A stretch of 64,000 nt of DNA, taken from the NCBI GenBank assembly GCA_043228905.1, contig JBHGNT010000015.1:2976001-3040000 (forward strand), given 5' to 3'. The DNA comes from Azolla caroliniana. Lineage: Eukaryota; Polypodiophyta. The number at the start of each line of letters is the position of its first letter. Position 1 is the stretch's first letter. Both the position numbers and the translations under genes were made by a program. Positions 9,714 to 21,283 of this stretch are shown here, piece by piece. Under the pieces are notes generated by a model, which had not been told where the DNA came from, did not search any database, and was given only the letters and a program-made list of their open reading frames with translations.

Positions 9714-10142
9714 TGTTGAGAATCAAGCTCAACATAGCACAACGTGTGAACACACCTTTGAGAATCTATTATTACTCAAAGGTCAAGAGTCACACCACTA
9801 CTCTCTACACATTAACTATGTGTCATAGAATCATATTCTATGACACATAACCAATGAGTCTTCACATTCCACAAGAGAGAGAGTGGTTGTTGTAAGTTAA
9901 TGAAGAGAGAGGGTGACTCTATATAAAGCACCCTCCTCATACTTCATACTAAGTTGGTTGTGACTCCTTGTAATGCTACATTTTCATTTCTCATTCTACT
10001 TGTGAATATACATCTTCTTCTTGAGTATTTCATTTCTCTAGCTTATCTATCTTGTGTTTCTATTCTCTTCTCTAATTCCTCTCACACATACACATAACAC
10101 ACATCTCTTCCGCTACACAAGAATAATATCCGATTCTTTACA
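9714..10142 (+). repeat. copia family B 3' LTR
   Basis: TGTTGAGAATCAAGC ... GATTCTTTACA, 429 bp, with the box TATATAAAG near 9,920. It is the best-preserved member of the LTR family seen at 2,468-2,920 (inverted) and 931-1,012. Confidence 0.9.
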
Positions 10143-10920
10143 AATTGCAAGTTGCAGGCCTCGTTTGCTGACCTTGTTCAGCGTGGAAGCTCCCCCTTAT
10201 TCTGAAGGTTCCTCGATGGCTTCTATGAAGGTTTGAGTTCCCTTCGTGTGATGGGCCAAATTGACCTCTTCTACCACCGTGACCTCCTCCTCGGCTACCG
10301 TTCAAATTCAAGAAGAACATTTGTCCTCCCGACGTCTTGCTTTTGGTTCGGACGTGGTTCTCTTCGACCAATATCATTGATTGGAGGTTGAAGAATAAAG
10401 GAGGGTTTTCTCTCGCCAAGATTTTCGTCCATAATGGATTGAATCGTTGTGCGAGGCCGCCCAAGCATACTTGAACCATCTCGTCTTCATTGACGTTTAT
10501 GTTGATGGAGCCAAGTGAGTCGTAAATGCTCTTGATCTTGCTGGTGTAGTCTGACACAAACATATCTTCTTGCCGGATGTTGTTAAAATCTTGTCGGAGT
10601 TGAAGCATTCGGGCAGTCGTGTTGGCGGCGAAAATTTTCTTTAAATTTGCCCACGCCTCTTTAGGCATCTTGGCGTCTCGAATGTGGCTAAGCATGTGGT
10701 CTTGGACACATGTAGCTAAGCAATACATTACCCGACTCGCTCCTTGCTCCCACGTTGGGTAGTTGGCGTTTGTGATGTCGGGCTTGTTTTCAAGTGCGTC
10801 GTTAATGTAGCTCCAATACCCTTGGCCGACGAGGTATTGGGTCATCTTGTACTCCCAAGATGAATAATTGCTCTGGTCTAGCTTTTCACTAGGGAGCGAG
10901 CTACCCATTTGTGTGTTCAT
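10138..10920 (-). pseudogene. copia gag, 3'-truncated (inverted element hosting GT-1)
   Basis: Capsid gene on the minus strand from ATG 10,920 (MNTQMGSSLPSEKLDQSNY), 260 codons and open throughout. It has the gag blocks WEYKMTQYLVGQGYWSYI, TWEQGASRVMYCLATCV and DYTSKIKSIYDSLGSI, and a basic Gly/Arg-rich tail. It lacks the zinc knuckle and all of pol, because the abutting LTR at 10,142 cuts it; its stop codon is supplied by that LTR. Its own 5' LTR is split by GT-1 (11,088-11,282 plus 30,253-30,556). Confidence 0.85.
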
Positions 10921-11087
10921 GTTGATTAGTGTCTTCTCTTTTGGCTTTTCTTTCGTTGATCACGTATACGTGGTACGTAGTGACACTAGGGTAGCGGATA
11001 GCCGGAATTTGTCGTCGGCGTTTCGAACACACAATTATGAAGTCGGGTGGGTTTAGTAGATTTTCTAAACCACACGCTTTGATACCA
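10921..11087 (-). other. copia leader and primer binding site
   Basis: Leader between the gag ATG and the LTR. On the minus strand TGGTATCAAAGCG (about 11,076-11,087) follows the LTR end and resembles the initiator Met tRNA primer site. No gene. Confidence 0.7.
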
Positions 11088-11192
11088 TGTTAAGAATTAG
11101 GTAAGTAATTAAGCAAGGATTAATTAGTACCTAGTTATGTGATTAGTTGATAAGCCGAAGATTATGTGATATGTGTGTGTATGTGTGTGAGA

Positions 11193-11270
<78 letters not shown>

Positions 11271-11282
11271 CACTTATGAACA
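11088..11282 (-). repeat. copia 5' LTR, PBS-side part, interrupted by GT-1
   Basis: On the minus strand the LTR ends ...CTTAACA next to the primer site, like family B. Its other part is at 30,253-30,556 and begins (minus strand) TGTTGAGAGATCAAGC. The two parts total about 499 bp, close to the family B length. Both inner edges carry AACA, the duplication made by the transposon. A (GA)n run fills 11,195-11,268. Confidence 0.85.
11195..11268 (+). repeat. (GA)n microsatellite
   Basis: About 37 GA units, uninterrupted after the first few bases, within the split LTR. Confidence 0.95.
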
Positions 11283-11309
11283 GGGTCGAAGCATGCTACA
11301 GTGTACCAT
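11283..11309 (+). repeat. GT-1 left terminal inverted repeat
   Basis: GGGTCGAAGCATGCTAC followed by AGTGTACCA. It pairs with 30,222-30,248 read on the other strand, with one A/G difference at the 18th base. Beyond it both ends have a TTTGGCCAA or TTTGCCAA block and a TAGTACTAA motif. Confidence 0.88.
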
Positions 11310-11407
11310 CTTTTGGCCAAAACTTTAGTACTAATTCCATGTGGAGGAAAAACTTCAAAATGTAAAAATAAATCTAGTATTTGGGTTTAAAAAGTTGATC
11401 ACTTGTC

Positions 11408-11596
11408 TTAAAATTAAAAGTCACATTCAATGAAAATAGAATTCAAATACAAATAAACATCACTTGTGTTAAAATCCTAGGTAATGTTGTAAGGAGGTCT
11501 TAACTATATAAGATCTTGAGTTGTCACTCAATCATCCGGCCTGTCTCTCTTGGCAATTTACAAGTTTATGTTGAACTGTCACTTAGTTAGTATGTT

Positions 11597-11631
<35 letters not shown>

Positions 11632-11854
11632 ACTTGGTAATTCCCTAGTTTCGTACCTCTTCTCTCTCCAGTATTAAGTCATATTCAATGAAAATAGAAT
11701 TCAAATACAAATAAACATCACTTGTGTTAAAATCCTAGGTAATGTTGTAAGGAGGTCTTAACTATATAAGACCTCGAGTCGTCAGTCAATCATGCACTCT
11801 GTCTCTCTTGGCAATTTACAAGTTTATGTCGAACTGTCATTTAGTTAGTCTGTT

Positions 11855-11893
<39 letters not shown>

Positions 11894-11930
11894 ACACTTG
11901 GTAATTCCCTAGGTTCGTACCTCTTCTCTC
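11408..11930 (+). promoter_or_regulatory. tandemly duplicated promoter-like block
   Basis: Two copies of a unit of about 258 bp (roughly 11,413-11,670 and 11,671-11,930). Each has ATTCAATGAAAATAGAATTC, then TATATAAG (11,505-11,512 and 11,763-11,770), then a CT-rich tract and ACACTTGGTAATTCCCTAG. TATA followed about 100 bp later by a pyrimidine leader looks like a core promoter with a 5' untranslated region. It would drive the plus-strand gene of GT-1. Confidence 0.6.
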
Positions 11931-12585
11931 TCGCACTCTTTCCTTCCCCCTTCTACTCGAGAATTCATTACGTTCATACCCCCCTCCCTCCCTCCCTCCC
12001 TCCCTCTTCCAACTTTTGCACAGGTTTCTCCACGTTCTCTGCTCACTTTGCAAACCCTAAACCCATTCCATGCCTGTCGTGTCAACTGTGTCCTCATCGT
12101 GTCCTCTTTGCAACAACAGTATGCTGTGACCTCGTTGTTCTGTGTCGTCGTTACATCGACATCAGGTGTTGTACTGTGTCCTCGCTGCATCGACCTGTGT
12201 CCTCGTCGTTTCCAATCTCTCAGGTATTCTCTCTCTCAACCGTTGTACTGTGTCCTCTGTTGGCCATGTTCTCGAGCTTTCCTCTGCTAGCCACGTTCTC
12301 TCTCTCAAGGGTTCTCTGAAGTGTGGTCTACACACCGTGTCCTCTTCGCATTGGTTTAGGGTTTCCTAGTCGTGTTCCCTCTACCTCCAACTGTTCCCTC
12401 ATATGTGGTTCCCTCTACCCGGTGTGTTTCAATCGCGTCCCCTCTTCAAAGACTTCGACAACGACATTTGGTACTTGTTTTACACTATATTTGTATGTTT
12501 GATTCTATCCGTTTCTTACATCTACAACCATAATGATGTTTGGGACATGTTTATCTGCATGTTTGATTCTATCTGTTATTATCGT
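11931..12585 (+). other. putative leader and first exon region of the GT-1 plus gene
   Basis: Follows the duplicated promoter. It holds a (CCCT)n run (about 11,979-12,006), CAAACCCTAAACCC and pyrimidine-rich sequence with TGTGTCCTC repeats. No convincing reading frame is seen. It ends at the gypsy insertion, whose other side resumes at 20,014. The sequence is compatible with a 5' untranslated exon and the start of an intron. Confidence 0.35.
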
Positions 12586-13490
12586 TGTCGTGAAGATCTG
12601 TCACTATGTGCGGATCGTGAGGCGGAACCACTGGGGTCCTGGACCGGAAGGATTCAAGTACGCACAAGCTTTAGCGAGAAAGTATTTAAGATAGATTGAG
12701 AGAGAGAGAAATTGAGATTAATATGAGATTTAAACGCTTGACTTTAGGTTGAGAGAGATTGATATGGTGAGAGAGAGATAGAGAGTGAGAGAGATAAGAT
12801 CGAACTTTTAACTTTAGATTTCAGAGACAAGATACATCAACAATAGGGTTACAAGTTTCTTCTTTGATCATCCAAAAATTTTACCTTTCTCTTTTATAGA
12901 TGCCCTCATGCATTTGAGGGTATAAAACATGCATAAAATGCATGTTTGCCATTTGGCGCTCATGTATTACATGTGGTGCATGATAACCACGTCACTCATT
13001 TTAGCTCTCATGTATGAGAATTTACATGTAAAGTTATAATGATAAAAATATAATCTCTAAAGAAATGGATTGGCTTAAAGGTAAGCCTAATGCTTCCTAT
13101 CTTGGAGGTGTTAAGTTCGAGTTTTTCTTATATCTTTTTCTTTTATGCACAAAATACTATTAGGCTTTTGGACCAAACATCTTTAAGATACCATGCACCG
13201 CGATCAATCGACCCGACCGATCCTTCCGATTTGCATCCGTTTGGTCTGGTCCAGTCCATATACTGAGTCGCTTGCCGGTCACCGGATGCTGCCGGGTCAC
13301 CGTCACCGGTTGCCGCCGACTCACCGGGTCCATCACCGGTTGCCGCCGACTCACCATCGCCGGCTCACCAGCTCCACCACTGGTTGCTGGCTCCGTTGCC
13401 GGTTGCCGGCTAGCCGTATCTACCGCTGGATGCCAGTAACCGGGTTTACCGACACCGGTCGGTTGCTTGTTCCGTCGCCGGATGCCGTCG
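12586..13490 (-). repeat. Gyp-1 3' LTR, truncated
   Basis: Begins TGTCGTGAAGATCTG on the plus strand and is collinear with 18,665-19,530 of the other LTR, including a GC-rich region of CCGGTTGCCG-like repeats. It stops in that region, where pol sequence starts. It contains a tRNA-like A/B-box segment at about 13,058-13,120. Confidence 0.8.
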
Positions 13491-16400
13491 TTCTCCCATG
13501 GTATCACTACCCAGGAGGCGATTGTCCTTTCGATAGGTATCACCCGCTTTTGTCCATACATAAGCTCCGTTGGCATATACCCTATCACCGAGCTGTGTGT
13601 TGTTTTGTCGGCCCACAAGGCATAGGGCAATAATCGTGGTCAATTCTCCACTCGACCGTTGCATGCTCGCACGATGGCTTTGACGATGGGTCCATGCCCT
13701 CGTTCGATCTTCCCATTCGCTTCTGGATTGTAGGCAGTCGTGAGGGAGAGCTTCACGCCTAGTCGTTCGAAAAGCTCCGTTGCTTCGTGTGCGTCGAACT
13801 CCCCTTGGTCGGCGACTATCTTCGCCACACATCCGTATCGGTAGACAACCTCTTCAAGTAGAAATTTGCAAACAGCTGACGTCGTCTTATTTGTCAAAGC
13901 CTGCCCTTCCACTTGATTAGTCAAGCACTAAGTACTTCATTTGTCCCACTCCCATTGGCATTGAGACCAGATCAACCATCTATTTGAAGTGTATGGTGAG
14001 CGGGTATGTCGGTCCTGGCTCATCACGATGACGTATATTAGAATGTACTTGGCAAGTTTCGCATGTGGAGAAGAAATGGAGTACATCTTTGTACATGCTT
14101 GGCCACCAGTACTTTTCCTTCAACTTTTCGTACGTCGCCCATGTTCCTCTATGACTTGCCCAAGCACTCTCGTGGAATTCGGTCATCAGCGTCACTTGCT
14201 CTTCTTTCTTCACCACCACTCGGCATGGTATTCCCGTCCTTCTTTCTAGGTGTCGCCAAAGGAAGCCTCCCTTCAAGAAGTATCGATAAGCTTTCTTCCG
14301 GATTCGTAGAGCCTCCTCCTTTGTCAACGAAGCATCCGTCGCCATTGTTCTTAAGAATCTGCCAATCAGTAAACACTCTCCTTCGTACTCGTCCTCGTTG
14401 AAGGTGTGGAGGGTTAGTGTGTCCTTGTCTTGCGCCGATAATCAAGCCATCTTGAAGAAGTCGAGGGTGACGTCTTCATCTTCTGAAACCATGTCACTTT
14501 CACTTCTAAATCTTGCCCTTGACAGCATATCAGCCATGGCGTTCTTCTTGCCTGCAATGTGGTGGATCTCTGGGTTTAAAGACTTGACATAGGTGATCCA
14601 CCTTAGGATAGCTAAATCTGGGGTCGCACATCTCGATATCATTCCGAGGATTGGGAGACAATCTGTCTCTATTATCATTGCCGACCCAATCAGGTAATCT
14701 TTGTCCGTCTTCACTGCCGGCACAATACCCCAAAGTTCCCGCTTGACTTGGGCATATCTTTGTTGCCGTTCGCTGAGAACCTTTGCTCCGAACCGGATGG
14801 CATACCGTGCATTATCTTCTCCTTCTTGGTTGATGACCCACCCGATTCCGGTTGGGCTCGTATCTACAGTCACATAAATCGGCTTTCCTTCGCTATAGTC
14901 GGCCTTTCTTAGTGTTGGAGCTTCAAGAAGTAGTTTCTTCAATCTTCGCATCGCGTTCGTGTGCTCGTCTCGCCATTCAAACTTCACTCTTTTCTTTAGC
15001 AATCCATATAAAGGCTCAACGACATGGGCGTAGTGCAGAATCCAAATATGGTAAAATGCACATGCTCCAAGGAACCTTCGAACCTCCGTTAGGTTTATGC
15101 ATTTTTCTTTCATGTCCTGGATCACGTTCACCTTTGATGGCGAAGGCTTCCGGCCGTATGCTGCACATAAGTGACCTACCACCAAGATCTCTGGTTGACC
15201 GAATGCGGATTTCTCTCCTAAAAATGTCAAATTCGCGTCTTCGAGCCTTTGGAGCACCTTCTCGCAATCTTTCATATGATCTGCGACGAACTTTCTACAC
15301 CCTTCCTTATCTTTTGATTCATTCGTCTCTTCATCCGAACATCCTTTTATTGGAATATCATCCAAGAATGGCATCGTGATGTCCGGGATGTAATGTCACA
15401 ATTGTCGATCGCCAATTGGAATTGGTCATATCCGGAGTAGAGATCACCAATGGAGTAGATGGATTGGCCCGTAAACGCCTCGACAAATTCGTCCACGCTG
15501 AGACCGATTCCAGCATTCCGAATTGTCACCTTGTTGACGGGTTGAAGATCTTGGATAAATCGCAATGATCCATTCTTCTTCAGCACCGTGAACCACCTAT
15601 TAGAATAAGGAGCATTCAACGGTTCCAGAATTCCCATATTCACCTTCTCCTTTAAGAGCTCAATCAGCTTCGGTAGGTGTGCTCTCGGAACCGGTATCAG
15701 TTTCAAATTCCAAGGTACATGTGGCATCGTGAAGATCACCATCGGCTCTATCGTCCTTGGATCAGCACATCCGATTTCTTGTGGGAAAAATGCGAAAGCC
15801 TTCCCATGTCTCTCAAGCATGTCGCGAAACTTTCGCTCCTCTTCAGGGAGGAGGAAATCCTCCTTTCCAACTCGTAGCTTTCTTTTCGTATCTTCAATGA
15901 AGACATGCCCTATTGTCTTTTGGATCCCTTAAGCTTGGATCATTAGCGACTTCCTTCATCTTTTGCCAGCTATCTTCCGGTAGCGGAACCACAACTAACT
16001 TGATCTTCTTATCCACCGTTTTATATTTTGTGTTGACTTCAGCTTCCTCCATCAAGATGCCACGATAGTATTCATCGATGATAGCGTACATGTTGACGGA
16101 GTAAACCGAAATCATGCGTTGGTCGTGAGGATAGCTCAAGTCCACGACACCCTCGATTTCGTCGATGGTGTTGTTAAATGAGGCTTCTTCCATAATATGA
16201 GTCACGAACTCTTCTTCTTCTATTATGTTTTCTTCTTTCAGCATCTTCTTGAAATCTTGTATCCGACGCTTGTCCTTCTTGTCGGGTAGTACTAGTTTAC
16301 ATGCGCCGCTAGGTGTGACACATGTTGCTTCTCCTCGCAATCCACGTGCTCTATTTTCTTGTGGGGACTTGTGATTGCTCGGACTATTTGTGCTCCATGC

Positions 16401-18592
16401 TCCAATAGTCTGCTCTAAAAATCTGGGGATTCGCCTCTAAGACTATCTCCATTTCTTTCATGATTAGCTCGCACCGTTAGGAATTGAAGAGATCTTTGAT
16501 TGTCAAGACTCTTGGTTCGTGCGAAGGTTGCTCCATTATCGAACACCTTGGTCTCCATCCAGGATGATGTGATATACAATTTTCCTAGGATGACAAGATG
16601 CGATGCCGATTCTTGCACGAAGAAGTGTTGATCCATCTCCACATCCCTGATCGCGACTTTAACATTGGGACAAGCTCCGTACAAGTCCTCCGTAGTCTTT
16701 GTTGCCGCGTGAATCTTCCATCCGTGATTTGTATTGATTGGCCATCTTCCTTTTTTGTAGAAGTCGGTTGACGTGAGGTTGATCTCTGAGCCATGATCGA
16801 TCAAGCCTACCACGGTCTCTTTCTTCTCCCCGATCTTCACCGGCATCTCCGTCGTCTCTTGTTCCCAATGAGGTCGAGTATAGTGGCTGTCCACCATTTC
16901 TTCATCAACTTCGTCTCTTGCCATCGTTATGGCATTTGCTTTCGCATTTAGTGGCTTCTCTTCTTCTTCGTCCGATTGTTTCCTTTTTCTCTTTACAAGG
17001 TCCACGATCATGTCGTCGAACTCCTTCGTAATGCCCAGTAATTCCCAGAAGGACAAAGTCACGTGGCTGTCAAGAACGCGTTCCTCGAGAATCTTCTTTA
17101 GGTCTGTCGTCTGCTCTATGTCCAACCTTAGCTTATAGGTAGGCATAGTCCTTGTCTTTCGAGCGGGGTCTTCAACACCAATCTTCACGGGCCGAACTGT
17201 TTCTTTGACTCGTTTGCTTGACTCACCTTCCTCCATTTGTAAAGATCGACTCGTTTCTGCATCTTCTTTCTTTTTCGTGTTTCTTGTTTCATGTCTTTTT
17301 GATGGGCCTTGCTCTTCTATTCTTTTTCTCTTTTCTTCGACGAACACCTCGTGGTAGTCGCACATCACTTCCGCGAGTATGGTCTTGTCATCCACCGGAT
17401 CCGACTACCCGGTTATGCTTTGCACGCTTCGGTTCACAAGCTCTACCTCGTTCGATGTGACCTTCCCCATCTTCTCATACTTGAGAACGGAAGACCAAAA
17501 TTTTTCTCCCACTTTCGCAACTTCATTTTTGTCTTTCCTGACTCTTATTCCGGCCGTTGCAGCATAGTGCATCGCATCCACATGAGTCACCTCATCATCT
17601 TCCATAGATTTCTTCATTCCCCCTCTTCCGAAATTCACCCGCAGGGGTCTTCGAGTTTTAGTCGAGTAGATCATGTTGTCATCTATGTATACGATATTTT
17701 GTCGGATCGCCTCTCGAAGGCTCGTGCAATCCCTTCTCATGGGGTCCATGCTATCGCACCACACGCATCTAAAGGGTTCTTTTCCTTTGGGGCCCTGATG
17801 ATTCATGTTGGCTAGCGTGACCATCTCGAAATTCATCACTAGCTCTTCGATGATGTTGTCATCAATCTTCTTTTCTTCCGGGCTGCTTTGTTTGGGCGAC
17901 TCAGCTACTGTCGGTTGTCTTGTTTTCTCCGCAATAGTCAATCCCGCCAAGTCGGTGTCATCAACCCACTGACGATGCTTGTCGAGCCTATTGCATGCTC
18001 GCTTCACCGCAACCCAGTCCGCCACAAGCCTGTTCGCTTGGGTATCATCTTCGAGGAGAGTCCCCAATTCTCGTCTATCCTTCATATCCACAACTTTCAA
18101 GAAATACAAAGTCTTGTCCTCTTCAAGCAGCACTTGGTCCGTGTTGGAGAGACAACTAAACATCTGGTCGAATTCGTCGTACACCCTCGAGGCGCTCATC
18201 TTCTTATTCTTCTTCTCTATCCACTTCATCAGGGCATGTCCAGTCATCCTCGTTGAGTCTTCAGTCACGAACTCCGCTAATATCGCTTTCTCAAACTCGG
18301 ACCATGGTGTCTTACCTTCTTGAAGCTCGATGACGCGTCTTTGGATGTTGTTGGTGACCACCCTCTTGAAACTTGTGATTTGTCGTGCTTCAGACACGTC
18401 TCTTTGATTCATCTGCCTTTTGTATGCGTCAAGGAACTTCGTAACGTTCCTTCCATCAAATTGACCCTCGAGCTCTACGATACAGTCGACATCCTTCTCC
18501 AAGCTTGCATCGTTGTTTCAAGATCTCATCATTTGTTCAACGATTATCATCATCCTTTCGAATTCTCCCGCTTGGTTGCTTGAGGATGCCAT
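13491..18592 (-). pseudogene. Gyp-1 gag-pol pseudogene
   Basis: Read leftward from ATG 18,592 (MASSSNQAGEFERMM). Gag runs to about 17,400 and has a degenerate zinc knuckle, CVWCDSMDPMRRDC, with proline where histidine is expected. The protease (16,415-17,395) has LIDHGSEINL, that is DHG. Reverse transcriptase starts about 15,820 (YSGYDQFQL) and has FLDDI near 15,360; about 40 residues between them are deleted. RNase H has VDTSPTGIGW and ETDCLPILGM. Integrase has the HHCC zinc region, MVDLVSM, ADQGEFD and NPEANGKIERG (first D, second D, E). Order protease-RT-RNase H-integrase defines Ty3/gypsy. There are several stops (for example TGA in the first 30 codons) and frameshifts, and the integrase C-terminus is deleted at 13,490. 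Confidence 0.88.
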
Positions 18593-18639
18593 CTCCAAGT
18601 ATTGGCCGATCCTCAATTTGATCCTTCCTACCGCCTCTT

Positions 18640-18656
18640 TCACGTCGAGTTCACCA
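18640..18656 (-). other. Gyp-1 primer binding site, tRNA-Trp type
   Basis: Minus strand TGGTGAACTCGACGTGA, eight bases from the 5' LTR. It matches the complement of the 3' end of plant tryptophan tRNA (as I recall, ...TCACGTCGGGTTCACCA) except for one base. The other two gypsy elements have a perfect match. Confidence 0.75.
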
Positions 18657-18664
18657 TTTAATTA

Positions 18665-20009
18665 TGTTGTGAAGATCTGTCACTATGTGTGGATCGCGAG
18701 GCTGAACTGTCGGGGTCCTGGACTGGAAGGATTCGAAGTACACACAAGCTTTAGCGAGAAAGTATTTAAGATAGATTGAGAGAGAGAGAAATTGAGATTA
18801 ATATGAGATTTAAACACTTGACTTTAGGTTGTGAGAGATTGATATGGTGAGAGAGAGATAGAGAGTTAGATAGATAAGATCGAACTTTTAACTTTAGATT
18901 TAAGAGACAAGATACATCAACAATAGGGTTACAAGTTTCTTCTTTGATCATCCAAAATTTTTACCTTTCTCTTTCATAGATGCCCTCATGCATTTGAGGG
19001 TACAAGACATGCATAAAATGCATGTTTGCCATTTGGCACACATGTATTACATGTGGTGCATGATAACCACGTCACTCATTTTAGCTCTCATGTATGAGAA
19101 TTTACATGTAAAGTTATAATGATAAAAATATAATCTCTAAAGAAATGGTTTGGCTTAATGGTAAGCCTAATGCTTCCTATCTTAGAGGTGTTAAGTTCGA
19201 GTCTTGCTTACATCTTTTTCTTTTATGCACAAAATACTATTAGGCTTTTGGACCAAACATCTTTAAGACACCATGCACCGCGATCAACCGACTCGACTGA
19301 TCCGTCTGATTTGCATTTGTTTGGTCCGATCTAGTCCGCATACCGAGTCGCTTGCCGGTCACCAGCCGGTCACCCGATGCCGCTGGCTCACTGGATCTGC
19401 TGGTGGTTGCCGCCGGCTTACTGTTGCCGGCTCACCAGCGATGCTGCCAGTTGCCGCCGGTTCCGTCGCCAGATGCTAGTAACCGGGTTTGCCGACACCG
19501 GTCGGTCACCGATTCCGTCGCCAAATGCCGTCGCCGGATCCTCGATCACCGGTTCCATTGCCAGTTGTCGGATCCATCCAGTCACCGGTTGCAGAATGCA
19601 TACAGTCACCGATTGCCGACTCCATTCGGTTTTCGATTCTATCGTCGACCGGTTTGTGTTTCTTCACCATTCAGTTCGGGCACTTAGCCACATCCGACGA
19701 CCTAGCCACATATGTCCATCTACACAAAAGTGGCTTAAGTCCAACTATTTTTTATGTGCTCTTAACACATAGATGAAATATGATGGATCTCAATCTGCTT
19801 ATATAGCTGCAGCCTAAACTTTCCTATCTATGTGGGATATTTCACAGTTCTATTTTTCTCTTTTTCTTTTGCAAAACTTCATACCCACATAAGTTGACAC
19901 TTAGATGTCCATTTCTTATGTAGTAAAGTGCATCTGAAAGCTCTTCAAGACCTCCATCTTTTTGTAGTTTTATGTGATTTTCACACCATTGCCGAAAATC
20001 TTCACGACA
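18665..20009 (-). repeat. Gyp-1 5' LTR
   Basis: TGTTGTGAAGATCTG ... CTTCACGACA, 1,345 bp, followed by the TCGT duplication. The first 865 bp match the left LTR. The rest includes a CCGGT-rich segment and a part near 19,690-19,970 that resembles the solo LTR at 55,079-56,327 (for example CTATCTATGTGGGATAT). Confidence 0.85.
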
Positions 20010-20013
20010 TCGT

Positions 20014-20266
20014 TGAGGGTTTTGTTGTTGTTGTTGTTGGTCTCCCTTGATCATTTGATCATTTGAGCGCGTTGTACATGCATATGCTTGAATTTGAGAG
20101 TCAGAAAACATGTGTATATGTCAAGTATCAGGAGTTAACATTATGTTTCATATCCGACATCTCCTTGAATTGTATATTATTTAATATTGTTTACTATTGT
20201 TGTGCATGATTTACTGTTATTTACTATTGTTGTGCATGTGAGGCAAAGAAGAGAGACAGGATTCAC
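20014..20266 (+). other. GT-1 sequence between Gyp-1 and the first long exon
   Basis: AT-rich DNA with a TGTTGTTGTTGTT run and a doubled TTTACTATTGTTGTGCATG block (about 20,190-20,240). It could be the end of an intron; GTGAG|GCAAAG just before the ATG is not diagnostic. No gene. Confidence 0.3.
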
Positions 20267-21283
20267 ATGACAAGGAAGATAGCCACAAAGAAGAAAATGG
20301 TCACCGAAAATTTCATCACACCATGCAAGGAAAGAAAAAGGACCCCCATCAAAGAAAGTAAGATGACCCCCGGCAAAGGGAGGTCAGGGTTTTCAGCAAC
20401 TGAGGGCAAAAAGGTTCACACAAACATCCTTCGAGGTTCAAAATTGGGATGGGGTCATTTCCTTCGTGCACGACCTGACACTTATGAAGACGTAGATATG
20501 TGGATGAAGCAAACTTGGGGCTCATCACAACCCGAGTTACGGAGAGGTTTCCACCTTACTCAATTGAAGAAGGATTATATTACTGAACTAAAGTCACAAT
20601 ATGAACAAGTTTATGATATGAAACATATCCTAAACAATGAGGTAGGATCTTTCTTTGCACGTGCATTTGCATGTGAACTCCATGGTGGCATTGAAGTTGA
20701 TTGGGAAGATTTTGCTCATCATCGATCATCACATTATAGAGGGTCCTCAAGTACCAACACTACCATGAAGTTTGAGGGTACCTCTCATATTGAAATCCCA
20801 ACTCGGACATCTGTGTTGACTCAACAAATTGCAAAACAGAAAGCTACACTGACAGAAAAACATGAAGAGCAATTGTTGCACTATATAGCTTTCATGCAAA
20901 CAAAAATGCAAGCATTGCTGGCCGATTTGGAAGAAGTTTCGTGTGGTGAGATGGTAGCAGAGAAACAATTCACATCTACATCGATTACATACAAATGGAT
21001 TGCATCAACAATCCAAAATTCTGAAAGTGATGTGTTAAAAGAGGAATTGAAGGAGCTCACAAGTATGGGCACTCATCTGGAAGCACAGAAGAAAGTTCTA
21101 GAGACATGGCGGTCTTCTCGTAATGAAATTGATGAGCAATTATCAGCCTTAAAGCTGCATTTAGAGAATGTAACATGTTTGATAAAGGGTCTAAAAGAAA
21201 AAGGTTTAGATACTCTATGTCCAGACATAGTTGAGCACCCCGCTTGCATGGAAAGTACAAATAGAAGCATTACTATATCATAG
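20267..21283 (+). CDS. GT-1 plus-strand gene, long N-terminal exon, unknown function
   Basis: 338 codons open from ATG 20,267 to TAG 21,281-21,283. The N-terminal 60 residues are very basic (TRKIATKKKMV, KERKRTPIKESK), suggesting DNA binding or a nuclear signal. The middle has WGHFLRARPDTYEDVDMWMKQTW and FARAFACELHGGIEVDWEDF. Residues about 175-330 are rich in K, E, Q and L with spaced hydrophobics, as in a coiled coil. I do not recognise the family. Inside the last part AAA-G|GTTTAG at 21,203/21,204 would be a phase-1 donor matching the phase-1 exon at 22,446; otherwise this is a separate single-exon gene. Position inside GT-1, convergent with the transposase gene, suggests an accessory transposition protein. 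Confidence 0.6.
   Translation: MTRKIATKKKMVTENFITPCKERKRTPIKESKMTPGKGRSGFSATEGKKVHTNILRGSKLGWGHFLRARPDTYEDVDMWMKQTWGSSQPELRRGFHLTQLKKDYITELKSQYEQVYDMKHILNNEVGSFFARAFACELHGGIEVDWEDFAHHRSSHYRGSSSTNTTMKFEGTSHIEIPTRTSVLTQQIAKQKATLTEKHEEQLLHYIAFMQTKMQALLADLEEVSCGEMVAEKQFTSTSITYKWIASTIQNSESDVLKEELKELTSMGTHLEAQKKVLETWRSSRNEIDEQLSALKLHLENVTCLIKGLKEKGLDTLCPDIVEHPACMESTNRSITIS

Larger units (their letters stand above)
12586..20009 (-). mobile_element. Gyp-1, decayed Ty3/gypsy retrotransposon in GT-1
   Basis: A minus-strand element flanked by TCGT at 12,582-12,585 and 20,010-20,013. The right (5') LTR is 18,665-20,009. The left (3') LTR is cut at about 13,490, where it joins the integrase tail directly, so a deletion removed the inner LTR end, the polypurine tract and the end of pol. 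Gag and pol are readable but interrupted. It lies upstream of the 338-codon exon of the GT-1 plus gene. Confidence 0.88.

Noticed and set aside
19842-20111. Minus-strand frame with a poly-glutamine stretch as a gene
   Set aside because: The Q run comes from a TGTTGT repeat, and the frame crosses the Gyp-1 LTR edge and its target duplication, so it is chance.
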